From an uncultured Lachnospiraceae bacterium (GTDB lineage Bacteria; Bacillota; Clostridia; Lachnospirales; Lachnospiraceae), in assembly GCA_948470905.1 (NCBI GenBank), contig CAOKQK010000008.1, positions 1 through 62,437 of the forward strand: DNA of 62,437 nt, in the 5' to 3' direction. Positions 17,485-25,866 of this stretch are shown one piece after another; positions within the stretch are counted from its first letter, which is position 1; the number at the start of each line of letters is the position of its first letter. Below the pieces are notes generated by a model that had not been told where the DNA came from, ran no database searches, and worked only from the letters and a program-made list of their open reading frames with translations. Both the position numbers and the translations under genes were made by a program.

Positions 17485-18117
17485 TTAATCCTGTTCTGTC
17501 ATTGCAGCAGCTGTTTTTTGTAATTCACAAATCCTTTCCTGTTCTGCTCCTTCCGCATACCTCAGAAGTCCGGACACTCCTGGTATCTCGCCGCGGATAA
17601 TTTGAAGAAGGAACCCGCACACCGCAGGATCAACCAACGCTGCCGCTTCCTTCAAGTACGGGAAAGCAATATCATCCACGATGAGGTAACGGAGACAGTC
17701 ACATAACCCATACCCTTTTCCCCTGTCCGGAACATCGGACAAATGTGTCAGCAGATACTCCGCCCCGTCTTTGCCATAAAATCGGATTATGCTGCGTATC
17801 ACTTTCAACGTATCGTCCATAAATGAGGGCTGATAGCAGTCATCGTCTAGCATTTCCAGGAATTTTGAAATGTCTGAAACGGAAAACATTTCAGGATGTT
17901 GGATAAATTCTCTGCTTATTTCTCCATAATCCCACAGGGTTCCCAAGGTATCGTTTCCATTTTCATCGAACATGGGAACATGATCTGTGTGGATGCCGTC
18001 AAAGAAATCTATTTTTTCCTCCAAAGACATGGTCTGATAAGTATTTTTCTTATAATCCTTAAATTTTTCGAGGATTTTCAAATATTCCTCATGTGACTTT
18101 ACCGGTTCATATGCCAT
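17485..18117 (-). CDS. Hypothetical protein, 210 aa
   Basis: I do not recognise this protein. It is soluble, acidic and helical, without signal peptide or membrane segment. Motifs such as SISKFLEMLDDDCYQPSF, IIRFYGKDGAEYLLTHL and LRYLIVDDIAFPYLKEAA suggest HEAT-like helical repeats, which also occur in some polymorphic-toxin immunity proteins; that reading is only a guess. AGGAGG lies 11 nt before the ATG. A GTGCGCTTCAGCGCAC palindrome (18173-18188) and a hairpin (18202-18228) occupy the upstream gap. Confidence 0.55.
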   Translation of the reverse strand: MAYEPVKSHEEYLKILEKFKDYKKNTYQTMSLEEKIDFFDGIHTDHVPMFDENGNDTLGTLWDYGEISREFIQHPEMFSVSDISKFLEMLDDDCYQPSFMDDTLKVIRSIIRFYGKDGAEYLLTHLSDVPDRGKGYGLCDCLRYLIVDDIAFPYLKEAAALVDPAVCGFLLQIIRGEIPGVSGLLRYAEGAEQERICELQKTAAAMTEQD

Positions 18118-18277
18118 GTCTCCAATGCCTCCTGTCAGAATTAGAAATCCTGCTTTATTATACCATGATTTCGTGCGCTTCAGCGCACCTGGAAATCAGA
18201 AGTTGGCACGATGGCCTTCTGTGCCAACATTATACCACAATACTCACAGGGTGGAAACAGAAAGTTTTCAGCCGGAT

Positions 18278-19243
18278 TTACTGCATCATATAAGTATCAA
18301 GGTATTCCACAACTTTATCCATATACCTGATATAACATTTGTCATCGTTCTGCAAGGCGTGCCCTGAATGGGGAAATTCAATATAATCATGGATCACATT
18401 ATTTTCCTCCAGCGCTTTCTTCAGATGTTTGGACGAATCAAACGGACACACCTTATCATAAACGCCATAGGCGCATACAGTGGGTACAGTGTTTTCATTT
18501 ACCCACATATAGGCGGAAATATCCTTGACCGCATCCTCATACTCCGGCGTACCGAGCATTTCCGGCTTAATTTCTTTCCCTGCCATGATGCCAAACAGCC
18601 CTGCCGCGGCCTCGGGACTCTTGTCTAATCCATATGTTGCCCAATCCTCCGCATAAAAGCTGGCAGGCCCCACAGCCTCAAATACCATCTTTACGGGAAC
18701 AGGGGAGGTATCTGCGTCACGATAAGCATACAAGAGCGCAAGGCAGCCCCCTGCCGAACCACCCGAAATTGCCATACGATCAACCTGATAGCCAAGTTTT
18801 CCTGCTTCCTCCACCACAAACGGAATACTTGCCTTGATTTCCTCCGACTGGGAATAAACGCTCGCTGTGGGATTTTCCTCATTTTTCAAAGAATAATTGG
18901 TCCCTGCTGCCACATAACCTTTGGAACAAAGCCATTGGAGCATTTCTTTATCATCTGCCTTATCACCTGTAGTAAATCCTCCTGCATGAAGATATACCAC
19001 CAAGCCATAGCTCTCCTTCGTATCGTCAGCGGGAACATACAAGTCAAACTTATGCGCTTCGCCCTCACCATAAGAAAGATCTGTATAAATTTTGCCAATC
19101 TCATCAGTCCAGACTACCGCATAATCCTTTGCCCATGGCTTGTAAGCAGCCTTGAAAACCATAGAGCCCACAAAGGAGATGAAAAATATGATAATGCACA
19201 AAAAAACAAATAACCCTTTTCCTGTCTTCTTCTCCCTGATCAT
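18278..19243 (-). CDS. Membrane-anchored alpha/beta hydrolase (esterase-like)
   Basis: The 321-aa protein starts with one membrane segment (FVFLCIIIFFISFVGSMVF), so the catalytic domain should face outward. The hydrolase part has the oxyanion loop YLHAGGFTTGDK, the nucleophile elbow ISGGSAGG, an acidic residue in GVYDKVCPFD and the final histidine in FPHSGHA. This is the BD-FAE/HSL-like esterase layout. The start at 19243 follows GGGGGGA and overlaps (ATGA) the stop codon of a 44-codon ORF, so translation is probably coupled. A TetR gene is divergent upstream and may control both. Confidence 0.85.
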   Translation of the reverse strand: MIREKKTGKGLFVFLCIIIFFISFVGSMVFKAAYKPWAKDYAVVWTDEIGKIYTDLSYGEGEAHKFDLYVPADDTKESYGLVVYLHAGGFTTGDKADDKEMLQWLCSKGYVAAGTNYSLKNEENPTASVYSQSEEIKASIPFVVEEAGKLGYQVDRMAISGGSAGGCLALLYAYRDADTSPVPVKMVFEAVGPASFYAEDWATYGLDKSPEAAAGLFGIMAGKEIKPEMLGTPEYEDAVKDISAYMWVNENTVPTVCAYGVYDKVCPFDSSKHLKKALEENNVIHDYIEFPHSGHALQNDDKCYIRYMDKVVEYLDTYMMQ

Positions 19244-19374
19244 AAAAAATTCCCCCCAAACAAAGAACCGCCGACCATCAGATTCAAAAAGGCCCTGAGC
19301 GCCAGCCTGCCTAAAATGACACCGGCAATGGCAACGATTACTACAATGATAATCCTCTTTTTCATAAGTGTCAT
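19240..19374 (-). CDS. Small membrane protein, 44 aa, coupled to hydrolase
   Basis: A short ATG frame begins 7 nt after AGGAG and encodes one hydrophobic helix after a basic start (MTLMKKRIIIVVIVAIAG), then a short glycine-rich tail. Its TGA overlaps the hydrolase ATG as ATGA. The good ribosome site, the membrane-helix composition and the exact overlap argue for a real gene. Function is unknown; a membrane partner or leader for the anchored hydrolase is a reasonable guess. Confidence 0.65.
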   Translation of the reverse strand: MTLMKKRIIIVVIVAIAGVILGRLALRAFLNLMVGGSLFGGNFL

Positions 19375-19462
19375 GTTTCATCTCCTATTCCCGTTCCCGC
19401 CTGCGGGAACTTTTCCGCTTGCGGGAACTTCTCTGCTTGCGGGAACTTTTCCGCTTGAGCGA

Positions 19463-19570
19463 GCTTTTCCGCCTTCTTCTACGCCCCCTTGACCGGGAGC
19501 AATTTTCAGCTGCTTACTGCGCATCTGAAAATTCTCCCGGGGCGTCTTTCGTTTCGTAGCTGTTCCTGTG
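19463..19570 (+). repeat. Dispersed repeat R3, copy 1
   Basis: The series CTACGCCCCC, a purine block, AATTTTCAGCTG, CTGAAAATTC, GGGGCGTCT and GTAGCTGTT matches 58907-58996 and 59022-59111, and more weakly 54385-54480. Its outer arms (ACGCCCC/GGGGCGT) can pair. Just before it, GCGGGAACTT recurs three times at about 18-nt spacing (19400-19455). Confidence 0.6.
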
Positions 19571-19577
19571 CATGCTA

Positions 19578-19606
19578 TTGACAATTGCATTTTGTTACGT
19601 TATAAT
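19578..19606 (+). promoter_or_regulatory. Consensus promoter and likely operator of the TetR gene
   Basis: TTGACA (19578-19583) and TATAAT (19601-19606) are perfect and 17 bp apart. Palindromic ACAATTGT (19613-19620), with near copies at 19582-19588 and 19630-19636, surrounds the transcription start. Such symmetric AT-rich sites suit autorepression by the TetR protein; binding is inference. The other side of the gap leads to the small membrane ORF. Confidence 0.65.
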
Positions 19607-19674
19607 GGTGAAACAATTGTAACGATGATACAATTATATCATCAGCTGGTAAACTGTCAATATAAGAGGCGAAA

Positions 19675-20208
19675 ATGAAACAAACCACGCGAAATGTATC
19701 ACCGATGAGCAACCAGGGACGCAACGCCTATGTGGTGGAACATCTGAATAATGCCTTTCTCGAACTGCTCTCCCAAAAGCCATTACAGGATATTACCATC
19801 AGCGGGCTTGTAGAGAAGGCAGGGGTTGGAAGGGCTTCCTTTTACCGTAATTATGATTGCAAAGAGGATATTCTGAAAGCACATATCAGGGCTCTTTTCC
19901 ATGAGTGGACAGATGAATGCAGCGGAAACAGCGCAATGCCCTTAAGTGGGCAAATACGCATGATGATTTCACATTTTGAAGATCACCGTTCCTTTTACAG
20001 GCTCCTGAACGAAAGAGGCCTTACTTATCTTATGAAAGATGTCATAATCGGTATCTGCGGACCGAAACCCGGAGACGAGAAAACCCAGGCATATGCCTCG
20101 GCTTTTGTTGCCTATACACTGTACGGCTGGATCGAGGTATGGTTTCAGAGAGGGATGAAGGAGTCTGCCGATGAAATTGCGGAATTATTTCAAGCCCAGG
20201 GGCTTTAA
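19675..20208 (+). CDS. TetR/AcrR family transcriptional regulator
   Basis: The 177-aa protein has an N-terminal TetR HTH: LQDITISGLVEKAGVGRASFYRNYDCKEDIL matches the family's helix-turn-helix (split here: LQDITISGLVEKAG, then VGRASFYRNY). A C-terminal TetR_C_3-like ligand domain of about 115 residues follows. It is divergent from the small membrane protein-hydrolase pair, which is the likely regulon, and 46 nt upstream of a GNAT gene with which it may be cotranscribed. Confidence 0.88.
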   Translation: MKQTTRNVSPMSNQGRNAYVVEHLNNAFLELLSQKPLQDITISGLVEKAGVGRASFYRNYDCKEDILKAHIRALFHEWTDECSGNSAMPLSGQIRMMISHFEDHRSFYRLLNERGLTYLMKDVIIGICGPKPGDEKTQAYASAFVAYTLYGWIEVWFQRGMKESADEIAELFQAQGL

Positions 20209-20254
20209 GACATTACGGATGCACCCGGATTTATGAAAGAAGGTAAAACATAAA

Positions 20255-20830
20255 ATGATTTACAGAACATTAAATATTTCAGAGCTAAATAGAGAACTGT
20301 TTGCCGATTTTATCCGCCACCAGGTAGTTAATGATTGTTGGCGCAGGGAAAACGATGCCTGGGTCATTAAACCAGATCCTTTTACCGATGATTGGTCAGA
20401 GGAAGATTATCAGGAACTGCTTACGCATCTGAGGGAAATCTGCCTGTCCGGCGGCTTTATTTATGCTGCATTTTGGCATGGAAAACTAAAGGGTTTTGTG
20501 TCTGTGGCGCCTGGCAGGTTCGGAAATAAAAAAGAATATATGGACCTGACAAATATACATGTGTCAGAAGATATGCGGAGAAAAGGAATCGGCAAAACAC
20601 TTTTTCTGGCGGCGGCTGCCTGGGCCAGAGACCAGGGCGCAGAAAAGTTATATATTTCTGCACATTCAGCGGTAGAAAGCCAGGCATTTTACCATTCGAT
20701 GGGCTGTATAGAAGCCACGCAGTACCAACAAGGGCATGTTGATAAAGAACCTTTTGATTGTCAATTAGAGCTATCCATTAAAAAGATTCCATCTTCCCTT
20801 CTTCCAACGGATGGCGCCTATACGCCATAG
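20255..20830 (+). CDS. GNAT family N-acetyltransferase
   Basis: The 191-aa protein has a GNAT core in the second half: MDLTNIHVSEDMRRKGIGKTL as motif A with RRKGIG for acetyl-CoA, and SQAFYHSMGCIEA as motif B. The N-terminal 80 residues vary from short GNATs and probably hold the substrate site. AAAGAAGG precedes the ATG. It lies 46 nt after the TetR gene. The last codons are part of a hairpin (20804-20837) that probably ends the transcript. Confidence 0.85.
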   Translation: MIYRTLNISELNRELFADFIRHQVVNDCWRRENDAWVIKPDPFTDDWSEEDYQELLTHLREICLSGGFIYAAFWHGKLKGFVSVAPGRFGNKKEYMDLTNIHVSEDMRRKGIGKTLFLAAAAWARDQGAEKLYISAHSAVESQAFYHSMGCIEATQYQQGHVDKEPFDCQLELSIKKIPSSLLPTDGAYTP

Positions 20831-20837
20831 CCGTTGG
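20804..20837 (+). terminator. Hairpin overlapping GNAT stop codon
   Basis: CCAACGG-ATGGCG and CGCCAT-A-GCCGTTGG pair across a short loop with one bulge. It overlaps the GNAT C-terminal codons and stop. A strong T-run is missing, so termination efficiency is uncertain. Confidence 0.45.
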
Positions 20838-20907
20838 ACAAGGTTTCCCATGCCCGAAAAACCACATTTTACATAACAGCAGCTCCTGTTCACCATTTAT
20901 AAAAAAA

Positions 20908-21426
20908 TCATTTCTCAGCTGAACGTATGACATACCGATAATGGGGCATATCTACACCTCTGTAGTGTTTTGTCCATGTATCTGCCCGCGTCATTCCGTT
21001 TCTGAGTGCTACATTTTGAGACGGAATATTTGTATCCCTGATAATCGAGCAAACTTCTTCCGCCTGTAATATATCAAAAGCATATTTTTTACAGGCTTCT
21101 GCCGCCTCTGTGGCAAATCCCTTATGCCAATATGCCCTGTTGAGGAGATAACCTATTTCAAGAACTTCTGTTTCCTTCCACGGCTGCATTGTAAGCCCGC
21201 ATTGACCTATCAGTTTGTCATTTTCTTTTAGAATCACCGCCCACAAACCAAAATTCCATTTTTGATAACGGGAAATCTGTCTGTCTAACCATTCCCACGC
21301 TTCACTGTCGCTGAATGCGCCTTCATACGCATACATTGTTTCTTCGTCCTGTAAAATCTCACATAAAGAATCAAAGTCGTCTTCCTTTAGTTCCCGTAAA
21401 TATAAGCGTTCCGTCTCAAGTATCAC
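20908..21426 (-). CDS. RimJ/RimL-type GNAT acetyltransferase
   Basis: The 172-aa protein is an Acetyltransf_3-type GNAT: it opens with LETERLYLRELKEDDFD, has LIGQCGLTMQPWKETEVLEIGYLLNRAYWHKGFATEA split over strands 4-5, with KGFATEA as the acetyl-CoA loop, and ends with SQNVALRNGM. I chose the GTG at 21426, 7 nt after GGGAGG. It overlaps the GH2 enzyme's last codons by 11 nt, so it is translated in coupling with that gene. The substrate is unknown. Confidence 0.85.
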   Translation of the reverse strand: MILETERLYLRELKEDDFDSLCEILQDEETMYAYEGAFSDSEAWEWLDRQISRYQKWNFGLWAVILKENDKLIGQCGLTMQPWKETEVLEIGYLLNRAYWHKGFATEAAEACKKYAFDILQAEEVCSIIRDTNIPSQNVALRNGMTRADTWTKHYRGVDMPHYRYVIRSAEK

Positions 21427-23128
21427 CCTTACACCTCCCATGCCTGAACATTTCCCTGATCACGTCATATGCCATCTTGGGGCGGCGGTACTCATCTACA
21501 ATCCCCTTGTTATTGTGGCTGCGCGCCCTGGTGGAAAACCATTCTTCTTCTGTCACACGGCAGTCCGCAAACTGCCACACAAATACCCCGCAGATATCGG
21601 GATGATTCATATACACTTCCAGGTTTTCCCGAATAATATCAGCCTGCCGCTCCTCGCTCCATTTGCTCCGCGCCCTGTCGCGATAGCCGTAAATCGCCGC
21701 GGCTCCGAACTCGCTGACGATGATCGGCTTATCAGTCCCGCCGGATGCCCGGATCCAGTCAATTTCTTTCTGATTTGTCTCTCCAACAGGCACATCCTGG
21801 TACCATCCGGAATACATATTAAAGGATACCACCTCCGGCAGGTCAAGGCAGATATCTGTCAAATGCCTGCAGGTGGCGGATGTCGTTGGCCTGGACGTGT
21901 CAAGTGCCTTAATCTGGGCATACTGTCTGGCATATTTCTCCCTGCCCTCCGCCGTCTCGCTGGCGCACTCATTCAAGATGCCCCAAATGATAATAGAAGG
22001 GTGATTATAATGACTCTCTATCATTTCATTGATGCAGTCCTCGCACTGCCTGTCAAAATTTGGGTTCTGCATCCTTTCCAGTCCAAATCCTCTGGCATGG
22101 TTCTCCTCCCAGACAAATATTCCCCGTTCATCGCACAGATCCAGGAAACGCTCGTCATTAGGGTAATGGCAGGTCCTCACCGCGTTAGCCCCCATATCCG
22201 TCATCAGATCCATGTCCTGCATCATCAGCTGGAAAGGCACGGCGCATCCCACGACAGCATAGTCCTCATGTCGGTTAAAGCCTTTTAAAAAGATTGGTTC
22301 CCCATTCAACAGGATCCTCTTACCCGACACCTTTACCTCACGGAATCCCACTCTGTCTATCATATCGTCCACAGAAATGCCGTTCACGGACAAAACCGTG
22401 TTCCAGCGATAAAGTGCAGGATCTTCATGAGACCAGGCTGCTGCACCATTAAATACCTGTTCCGCCATAAGGACAATCTCGGAATCCGGATCTATCCCAA
22501 CCTTATCCCAGTTTGCCCCTGCCACCGCAAAGACCTGGGGGCAGCCGCCGTCTCCCTCCCTCTCCAGAAAGCTTTCCACAGAAATTTCCGCCGGTTTATC
22601 CGCAAGGTTCCTGATCTTGATCTCAAGCCTCCCCTTCCATGCCCCGTCTTCCAGAGAAGGCGTAAAATGCATGCCGCTGATATATGTATCCGCCACATGT
22701 TCCATGGCAACAGGGCGCGTGATCCCGCCGTAAGTATAATAATCATTGGGGACATGCAGTGCGGAATGCTCGCCGAATGTATTGTCTGTCCTCACTTCCA
22801 GCCTGTGCCGCCCTTTTTTCACATTCTTTACAACGGCAGAAAACCCCGTAAAAGCGTTATAATGGTGTGCAACCTGTTCTCCATCCCAATATACGTCTCC
22901 TGTATGGCTTACGCCCTTAAACTCCAGGCGAATATTTCCGTCCTGCTCCACATATACTTCTCTGGCATAGGTGCCGGTTCCCCTTGTTTTCAGCAAATCA
23001 GGGTGTTGTTCCATACATCCCGGGACTGCCAGCCGATAGACCTTGTCGCTCCCGTCCAGCCGAAAGTCCCATACGCCCTCCAATTCCTCTGCTTTTCTGA
23101 TATAATGCTGCCTGAATAATCGAATCAT
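21416..23128 (-). CDS. GH2 family beta-glucuronidase-like glycoside hydrolase
   Basis: The 570-aa protein has the three GH2 domains: jelly-roll sugar-binding (about 15-150), immunoglobulin-like (155-265) and TIM barrel (265-560). The acid/base Glu387 lies in GILNECAS and the nucleophile Glu473 in IVSEFGAA. An N-x-K pair (Asn539, Lys541 in HNNKGI) is present, the feature that in gut beta-glucuronidases recognises the substrate carboxylate. There is no signal peptide, so it should act in the cytosol. It lacks a large active-site loop, like no-loop or mini-loop types. Beta-galactosidase is the alternative. The downstream GNAT gene overlaps it. Confidence 0.87.
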   Translation of the reverse strand: MIRLFRQHYIRKAEELEGVWDFRLDGSDKVYRLAVPGCMEQHPDLLKTRGTGTYAREVYVEQDGNIRLEFKGVSHTGDVYWDGEQVAHHYNAFTGFSAVVKNVKKGRHRLEVRTDNTFGEHSALHVPNDYYTYGGITRPVAMEHVADTYISGMHFTPSLEDGAWKGRLEIKIRNLADKPAEISVESFLEREGDGGCPQVFAVAGANWDKVGIDPDSEIVLMAEQVFNGAAAWSHEDPALYRWNTVLSVNGISVDDMIDRVGFREVKVSGKRILLNGEPIFLKGFNRHEDYAVVGCAVPFQLMMQDMDLMTDMGANAVRTCHYPNDERFLDLCDERGIFVWEENHARGFGLERMQNPNFDRQCEDCINEMIESHYNHPSIIIWGILNECASETAEGREKYARQYAQIKALDTSRPTTSATCRHLTDICLDLPEVVSFNMYSGWYQDVPVGETNQKEIDWIRASGGTDKPIIVSEFGAAAIYGYRDRARSKWSEERQADIIRENLEVYMNHPDICGVFVWQFADCRVTEEEWFSTRARSHNNKGIVDEYRRPKMAYDVIREMFRHGRCKGDT

Positions 23129-23446
23129 TTTCTTTTCCTCCCAGTAAAGTTCCCGCCTGTGAAAACCTTCTCCGCTTCCACCGCTGCTCTCCTATGTGCA
23201 TAAAAATTATCTGTCCTTGAAAATTATACCATGTCCATCATGCCCACAAAATACCCAATGATTTCCGCCCACAGTCTACCTGCACATAACTCCCTATTCC
23301 TCATTATCACAATGTGGGCCGAATATATGACTCATTTCGCATCCACTCAGCCCACTCCAACTCACAAAGCCTCACACCTCATCCCCTCCGGGACCGGAAG
23401 TTTTGAAGCAGCGTCTATTGTCTTTCCCATCCCAGCCCATACTCTC
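23129..23446. other. Intergenic stretch without recognisable feature
   Basis: The gap between the GH2 gene start and the ferritin-like gene end contains short AT-rich patches and, on the minus strand, a TATAAT-like box near 23222-23228 without a good -35. I see no gene, repeat or terminator I would defend. Confidence 0.4.
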
Positions 23447-23989
23447 TCAGCATCCGTTGTCCAAAAGGGAACGCAGGATCATAATATGGTACTCCTCATC
23501 CTGAATGATCCGCCTCAGCACTGCATTGACACAGTCATCCTGAATTGCATTGATGTGCATCTTGTATTGCCGGATCGCGGATGTTTCAGCCTCTATATCC
23601 GCCTGAAGCATCTGCGGGATGCAGTCCGGCAAAGTCAGACAGGACGGGGACCACAGGCCGTTCGACCGTTTTGCCTCAAAGCACACGCAGCCGCCCAGCA
23701 GGTGGATCAGCTCCGCAAGCTTTTGCAGATGTATCATCTCCGCCATTGCAATCCCCAGGATCGTCCGAACCAGCGGGCAACGTTCGGCAGACATCCTGTT
23801 TTCATTATTGATGTACTGTAAAATTGCGGATAACTCCGACACCGATCCACAGTAATCAGCCATTAATAAGTCCGCATAGCAGGTGTTCCTTGCCCTCACC
23901 TGGATTGGCGGGTATGGAAGGTCTACCATGATCGGCTTTACCCCCTGCAGATTACAGTCATTGGTTATTGGACCCATGTTTCTTTCCAT
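23447..23989 (-). CDS. Ferritin-like diiron protein
   Basis: The 180-aa protein is predicted as a four-helix bundle of the ferritin/rubrerythrin superfamily. Iron-ligand-like motifs are visible: Glu in VSELSAILQYINNENRM, E-x-x-H in AMAEMIHLQKL, Glu in DIEAETSAIRQYKMH and E-x-x-H in IQDEEYHIMIL. A cysteine-containing loop (GGCVCFEAKRSNG) separates the two helix pairs. The start at 23989 (MERNMGP) was chosen because AGGAAG precedes it; an upstream GTG would add 21 residues. It may store iron, detoxify peroxide or belong to the spore coat. Confidence 0.75.
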   Translation of the reverse strand: MERNMGPITNDCNLQGVKPIMVDLPYPPIQVRARNTCYADLLMADYCGSVSELSAILQYINNENRMSAERCPLVRTILGIAMAEMIHLQKLAELIHLLGGCVCFEAKRSNGLWSPSCLTLPDCIPQMLQADIEAETSAIRQYKMHINAIQDDCVNAVLRRIIQDEEYHIMILRSLLDNGC

Positions 23990-24143
23990 GTGAAACTCGC
24001 TTCCTGAGATTTTTATAGTACTATTATATGCCCCTCCTCCCTGCCGCGTCACTGATCCTGCATTGCTGTGCAGATCCTTAGTATCGTATGATCAGATGCC
24101 GGTTCCCTCGTCTGTCCGTCTCCATGGCAAGTATTTCATAGTG

Positions 24144-25784
24144 CTAAATGGGAGCGGGAAGGATCCGGCACTTTACGCCGCCTGCTTTCAGGGCAGCCTG
24201 GAAACGGATTGCCTCGGGCCGGGTCAGCCCGGACAATGGTTCTATTACATACTCCCCTGAGCTGGTGGTTCCTGCGGTTCGGAGAGTTTCCTTTGCCTGC
24301 TCCGGTGTCAGTCCCCGCAGCTTAGCCAACAGTTCAGGCAGCAACGTATTGTTTTCCGGCTTTTCCTTGATCCAGATGGCAAACCGGGTGGTGAGCATAA
24401 CTCTCCTGGGGCGGCCAGCCTCATCCATCCAGAGCCGGACCCACAGGTGGGACAGCTCTATCTCAATACTGCCGTCCTCCAGGCGCCGGACCTGTTCAGG
24501 ATAGTACTGAAAAAACTGCTCTAAAGTGCAGTTGTGAATGAAAAGATTGGGGACAATCTGATCCACGTCAAAGGCATATTGTTCCATTCCTTTGTCCACC
24601 CAGCCAGCATTGGTCAGATGCAGTTCTTCCCAATGGCGTGCCAGATACTTCAAATCCACCCCCTGGATGTTCAGCATACAGGGAAGACGGTCCTCCAGCT
24701 GCCCCAAAAATGCCTGCCTGCGGCCGGGGCCTTTCAGGTAGCTTTTGAGAGCCGCATTGTAACTGGAAACCAGCCTGGCGGACGGCGGGAAAACAAACAT
24801 GACCTCGGGATGGTCAGGACAGCGGAAATTGGGCATGATCCGATGTACTTCCAGTTCCCTGTCACCCGACAGGGGGATTTCCCACAGACAACAATCCGAG
24901 AAAACACATTCCACCAGCTCCGTTTCCCTGTGACATATGGGGCATACACTGCGATCCCCGCCAAACCAGAGACTCACTGTGTAAGTACCCAACATCTGAT
25001 CATCTCCCTCCGAAGGCGGGGTATAGGTGTGGAATTGATACCTGCCGCCCATGTACTCCGCGAAACTCTCCAGAGTAACCTCCTCCGGCACAGGCCGGGC
25101 CGGCGCCTGCTTCTCCTGAAATGCCCTGATATATTTGGGCGGGAATCGGTATCCCTCCACTCCCAGCAGTTTAGCTGCCTCCTCCAAATACCATGCCCAG
25201 TATTTTATCTCCCGCACCGCCCGCTTGCCCGGATCTCCCTCCGAACCTGCATCCCGCCAGGCCATGGCGGCATTTTTTGCCGTATCCCAGTCATATGAAT
25301 CCAGATCGCTTTCAGCGACGCCGTCACACCAGGGTTCCAGCAGTGCCTCATCCTCCAGGGCCACCACCAGGGCGTCCCAGGCTGCAAGAGCCGCAGCGGG
25401 TGCGCTGTCGCTGCCCCTTTCATCCACAATTGTCATGAAATCACCAATGACCTCGCTCTCCCCATGGAGGGCTTCCACGGAAATCTTTCCATCCAGGTAA
25501 GCCCTGGTCCGCTTCAGAAGATGCTGGGGACGCTTGTCCTCCCCGTCAAAGGCACACCAGATGCGGGACACCTTTTTGGCACAGGCCAGAGCCAGCTCCG
25601 CCCGTTTCTTCAACGGTCCAGTAAGAGCACGAGGGACGCCGGATCCCCGCTCCCTGGGTTCCAGCGGCCCCATGGCTTCCCACAGCCTCCGACGACCCGG
25701 AAAGCTGAGCACCCCTGTCTGTGCAACCTCGTCCTCCGCCAGCCTCAAAACAACTTCTTCCGTATTCTCCATCGTTTTTTCCAT
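24144..25784 (-). CDS. Possible Imm5-type immunity protein with cysteine-rich C-terminal half
   Basis: The 546-aa soluble protein has an N-terminal, helical, acidic half (residues about 20-230; PLKKRAELALACAKKVSRIW, AAWDALVVALEDEALLE, AVREIKYWAWYLEEAAKLLG) that recalls Imm5 immunity proteins. The second half has CPICHRETELVEC and CPDHPEVMF, which could bind zinc, and a long unfamiliar domain. The start at 25784 follows AAGGAG with 8-nt spacing. No toxin gene is adjacent. GC is clearly higher than in the ATPase gene ending 82 nt upstream, so the two probably differ in origin. The Imm5 assignment is low confidence. Confidence 0.5.
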   Translation of the reverse strand: MEKTMENTEEVVLRLAEDEVAQTGVLSFPGRRRLWEAMGPLEPRERGSGVPRALTGPLKKRAELALACAKKVSRIWCAFDGEDKRPQHLLKRTRAYLDGKISVEALHGESEVIGDFMTIVDERGSDSAPAAALAAWDALVVALEDEALLEPWCDGVAESDLDSYDWDTAKNAAMAWRDAGSEGDPGKRAVREIKYWAWYLEEAAKLLGVEGYRFPPKYIRAFQEKQAPARPVPEEVTLESFAEYMGGRYQFHTYTPPSEGDDQMLGTYTVSLWFGGDRSVCPICHRETELVECVFSDCCLWEIPLSGDRELEVHRIMPNFRCPDHPEVMFVFPPSARLVSSYNAALKSYLKGPGRRQAFLGQLEDRLPCMLNIQGVDLKYLARHWEELHLTNAGWVDKGMEQYAFDVDQIVPNLFIHNCTLEQFFQYYPEQVRRLEDGSIEIELSHLWVRLWMDEAGRPRRVMLTTRFAIWIKEKPENNTLLPELLAKLRGLTPEQAKETLRTAGTTSSGEYVIEPLSGLTRPEAIRFQAALKAGGVKCRILPAPI

Positions 25785-25866
25785 CAAAACATCTCCTTGG
25801 AAATCCTGCATCTCTCACAACAGGCAGCACTTGTCTGTTGCGAATATTGCGATCAGCAAAATGCAC

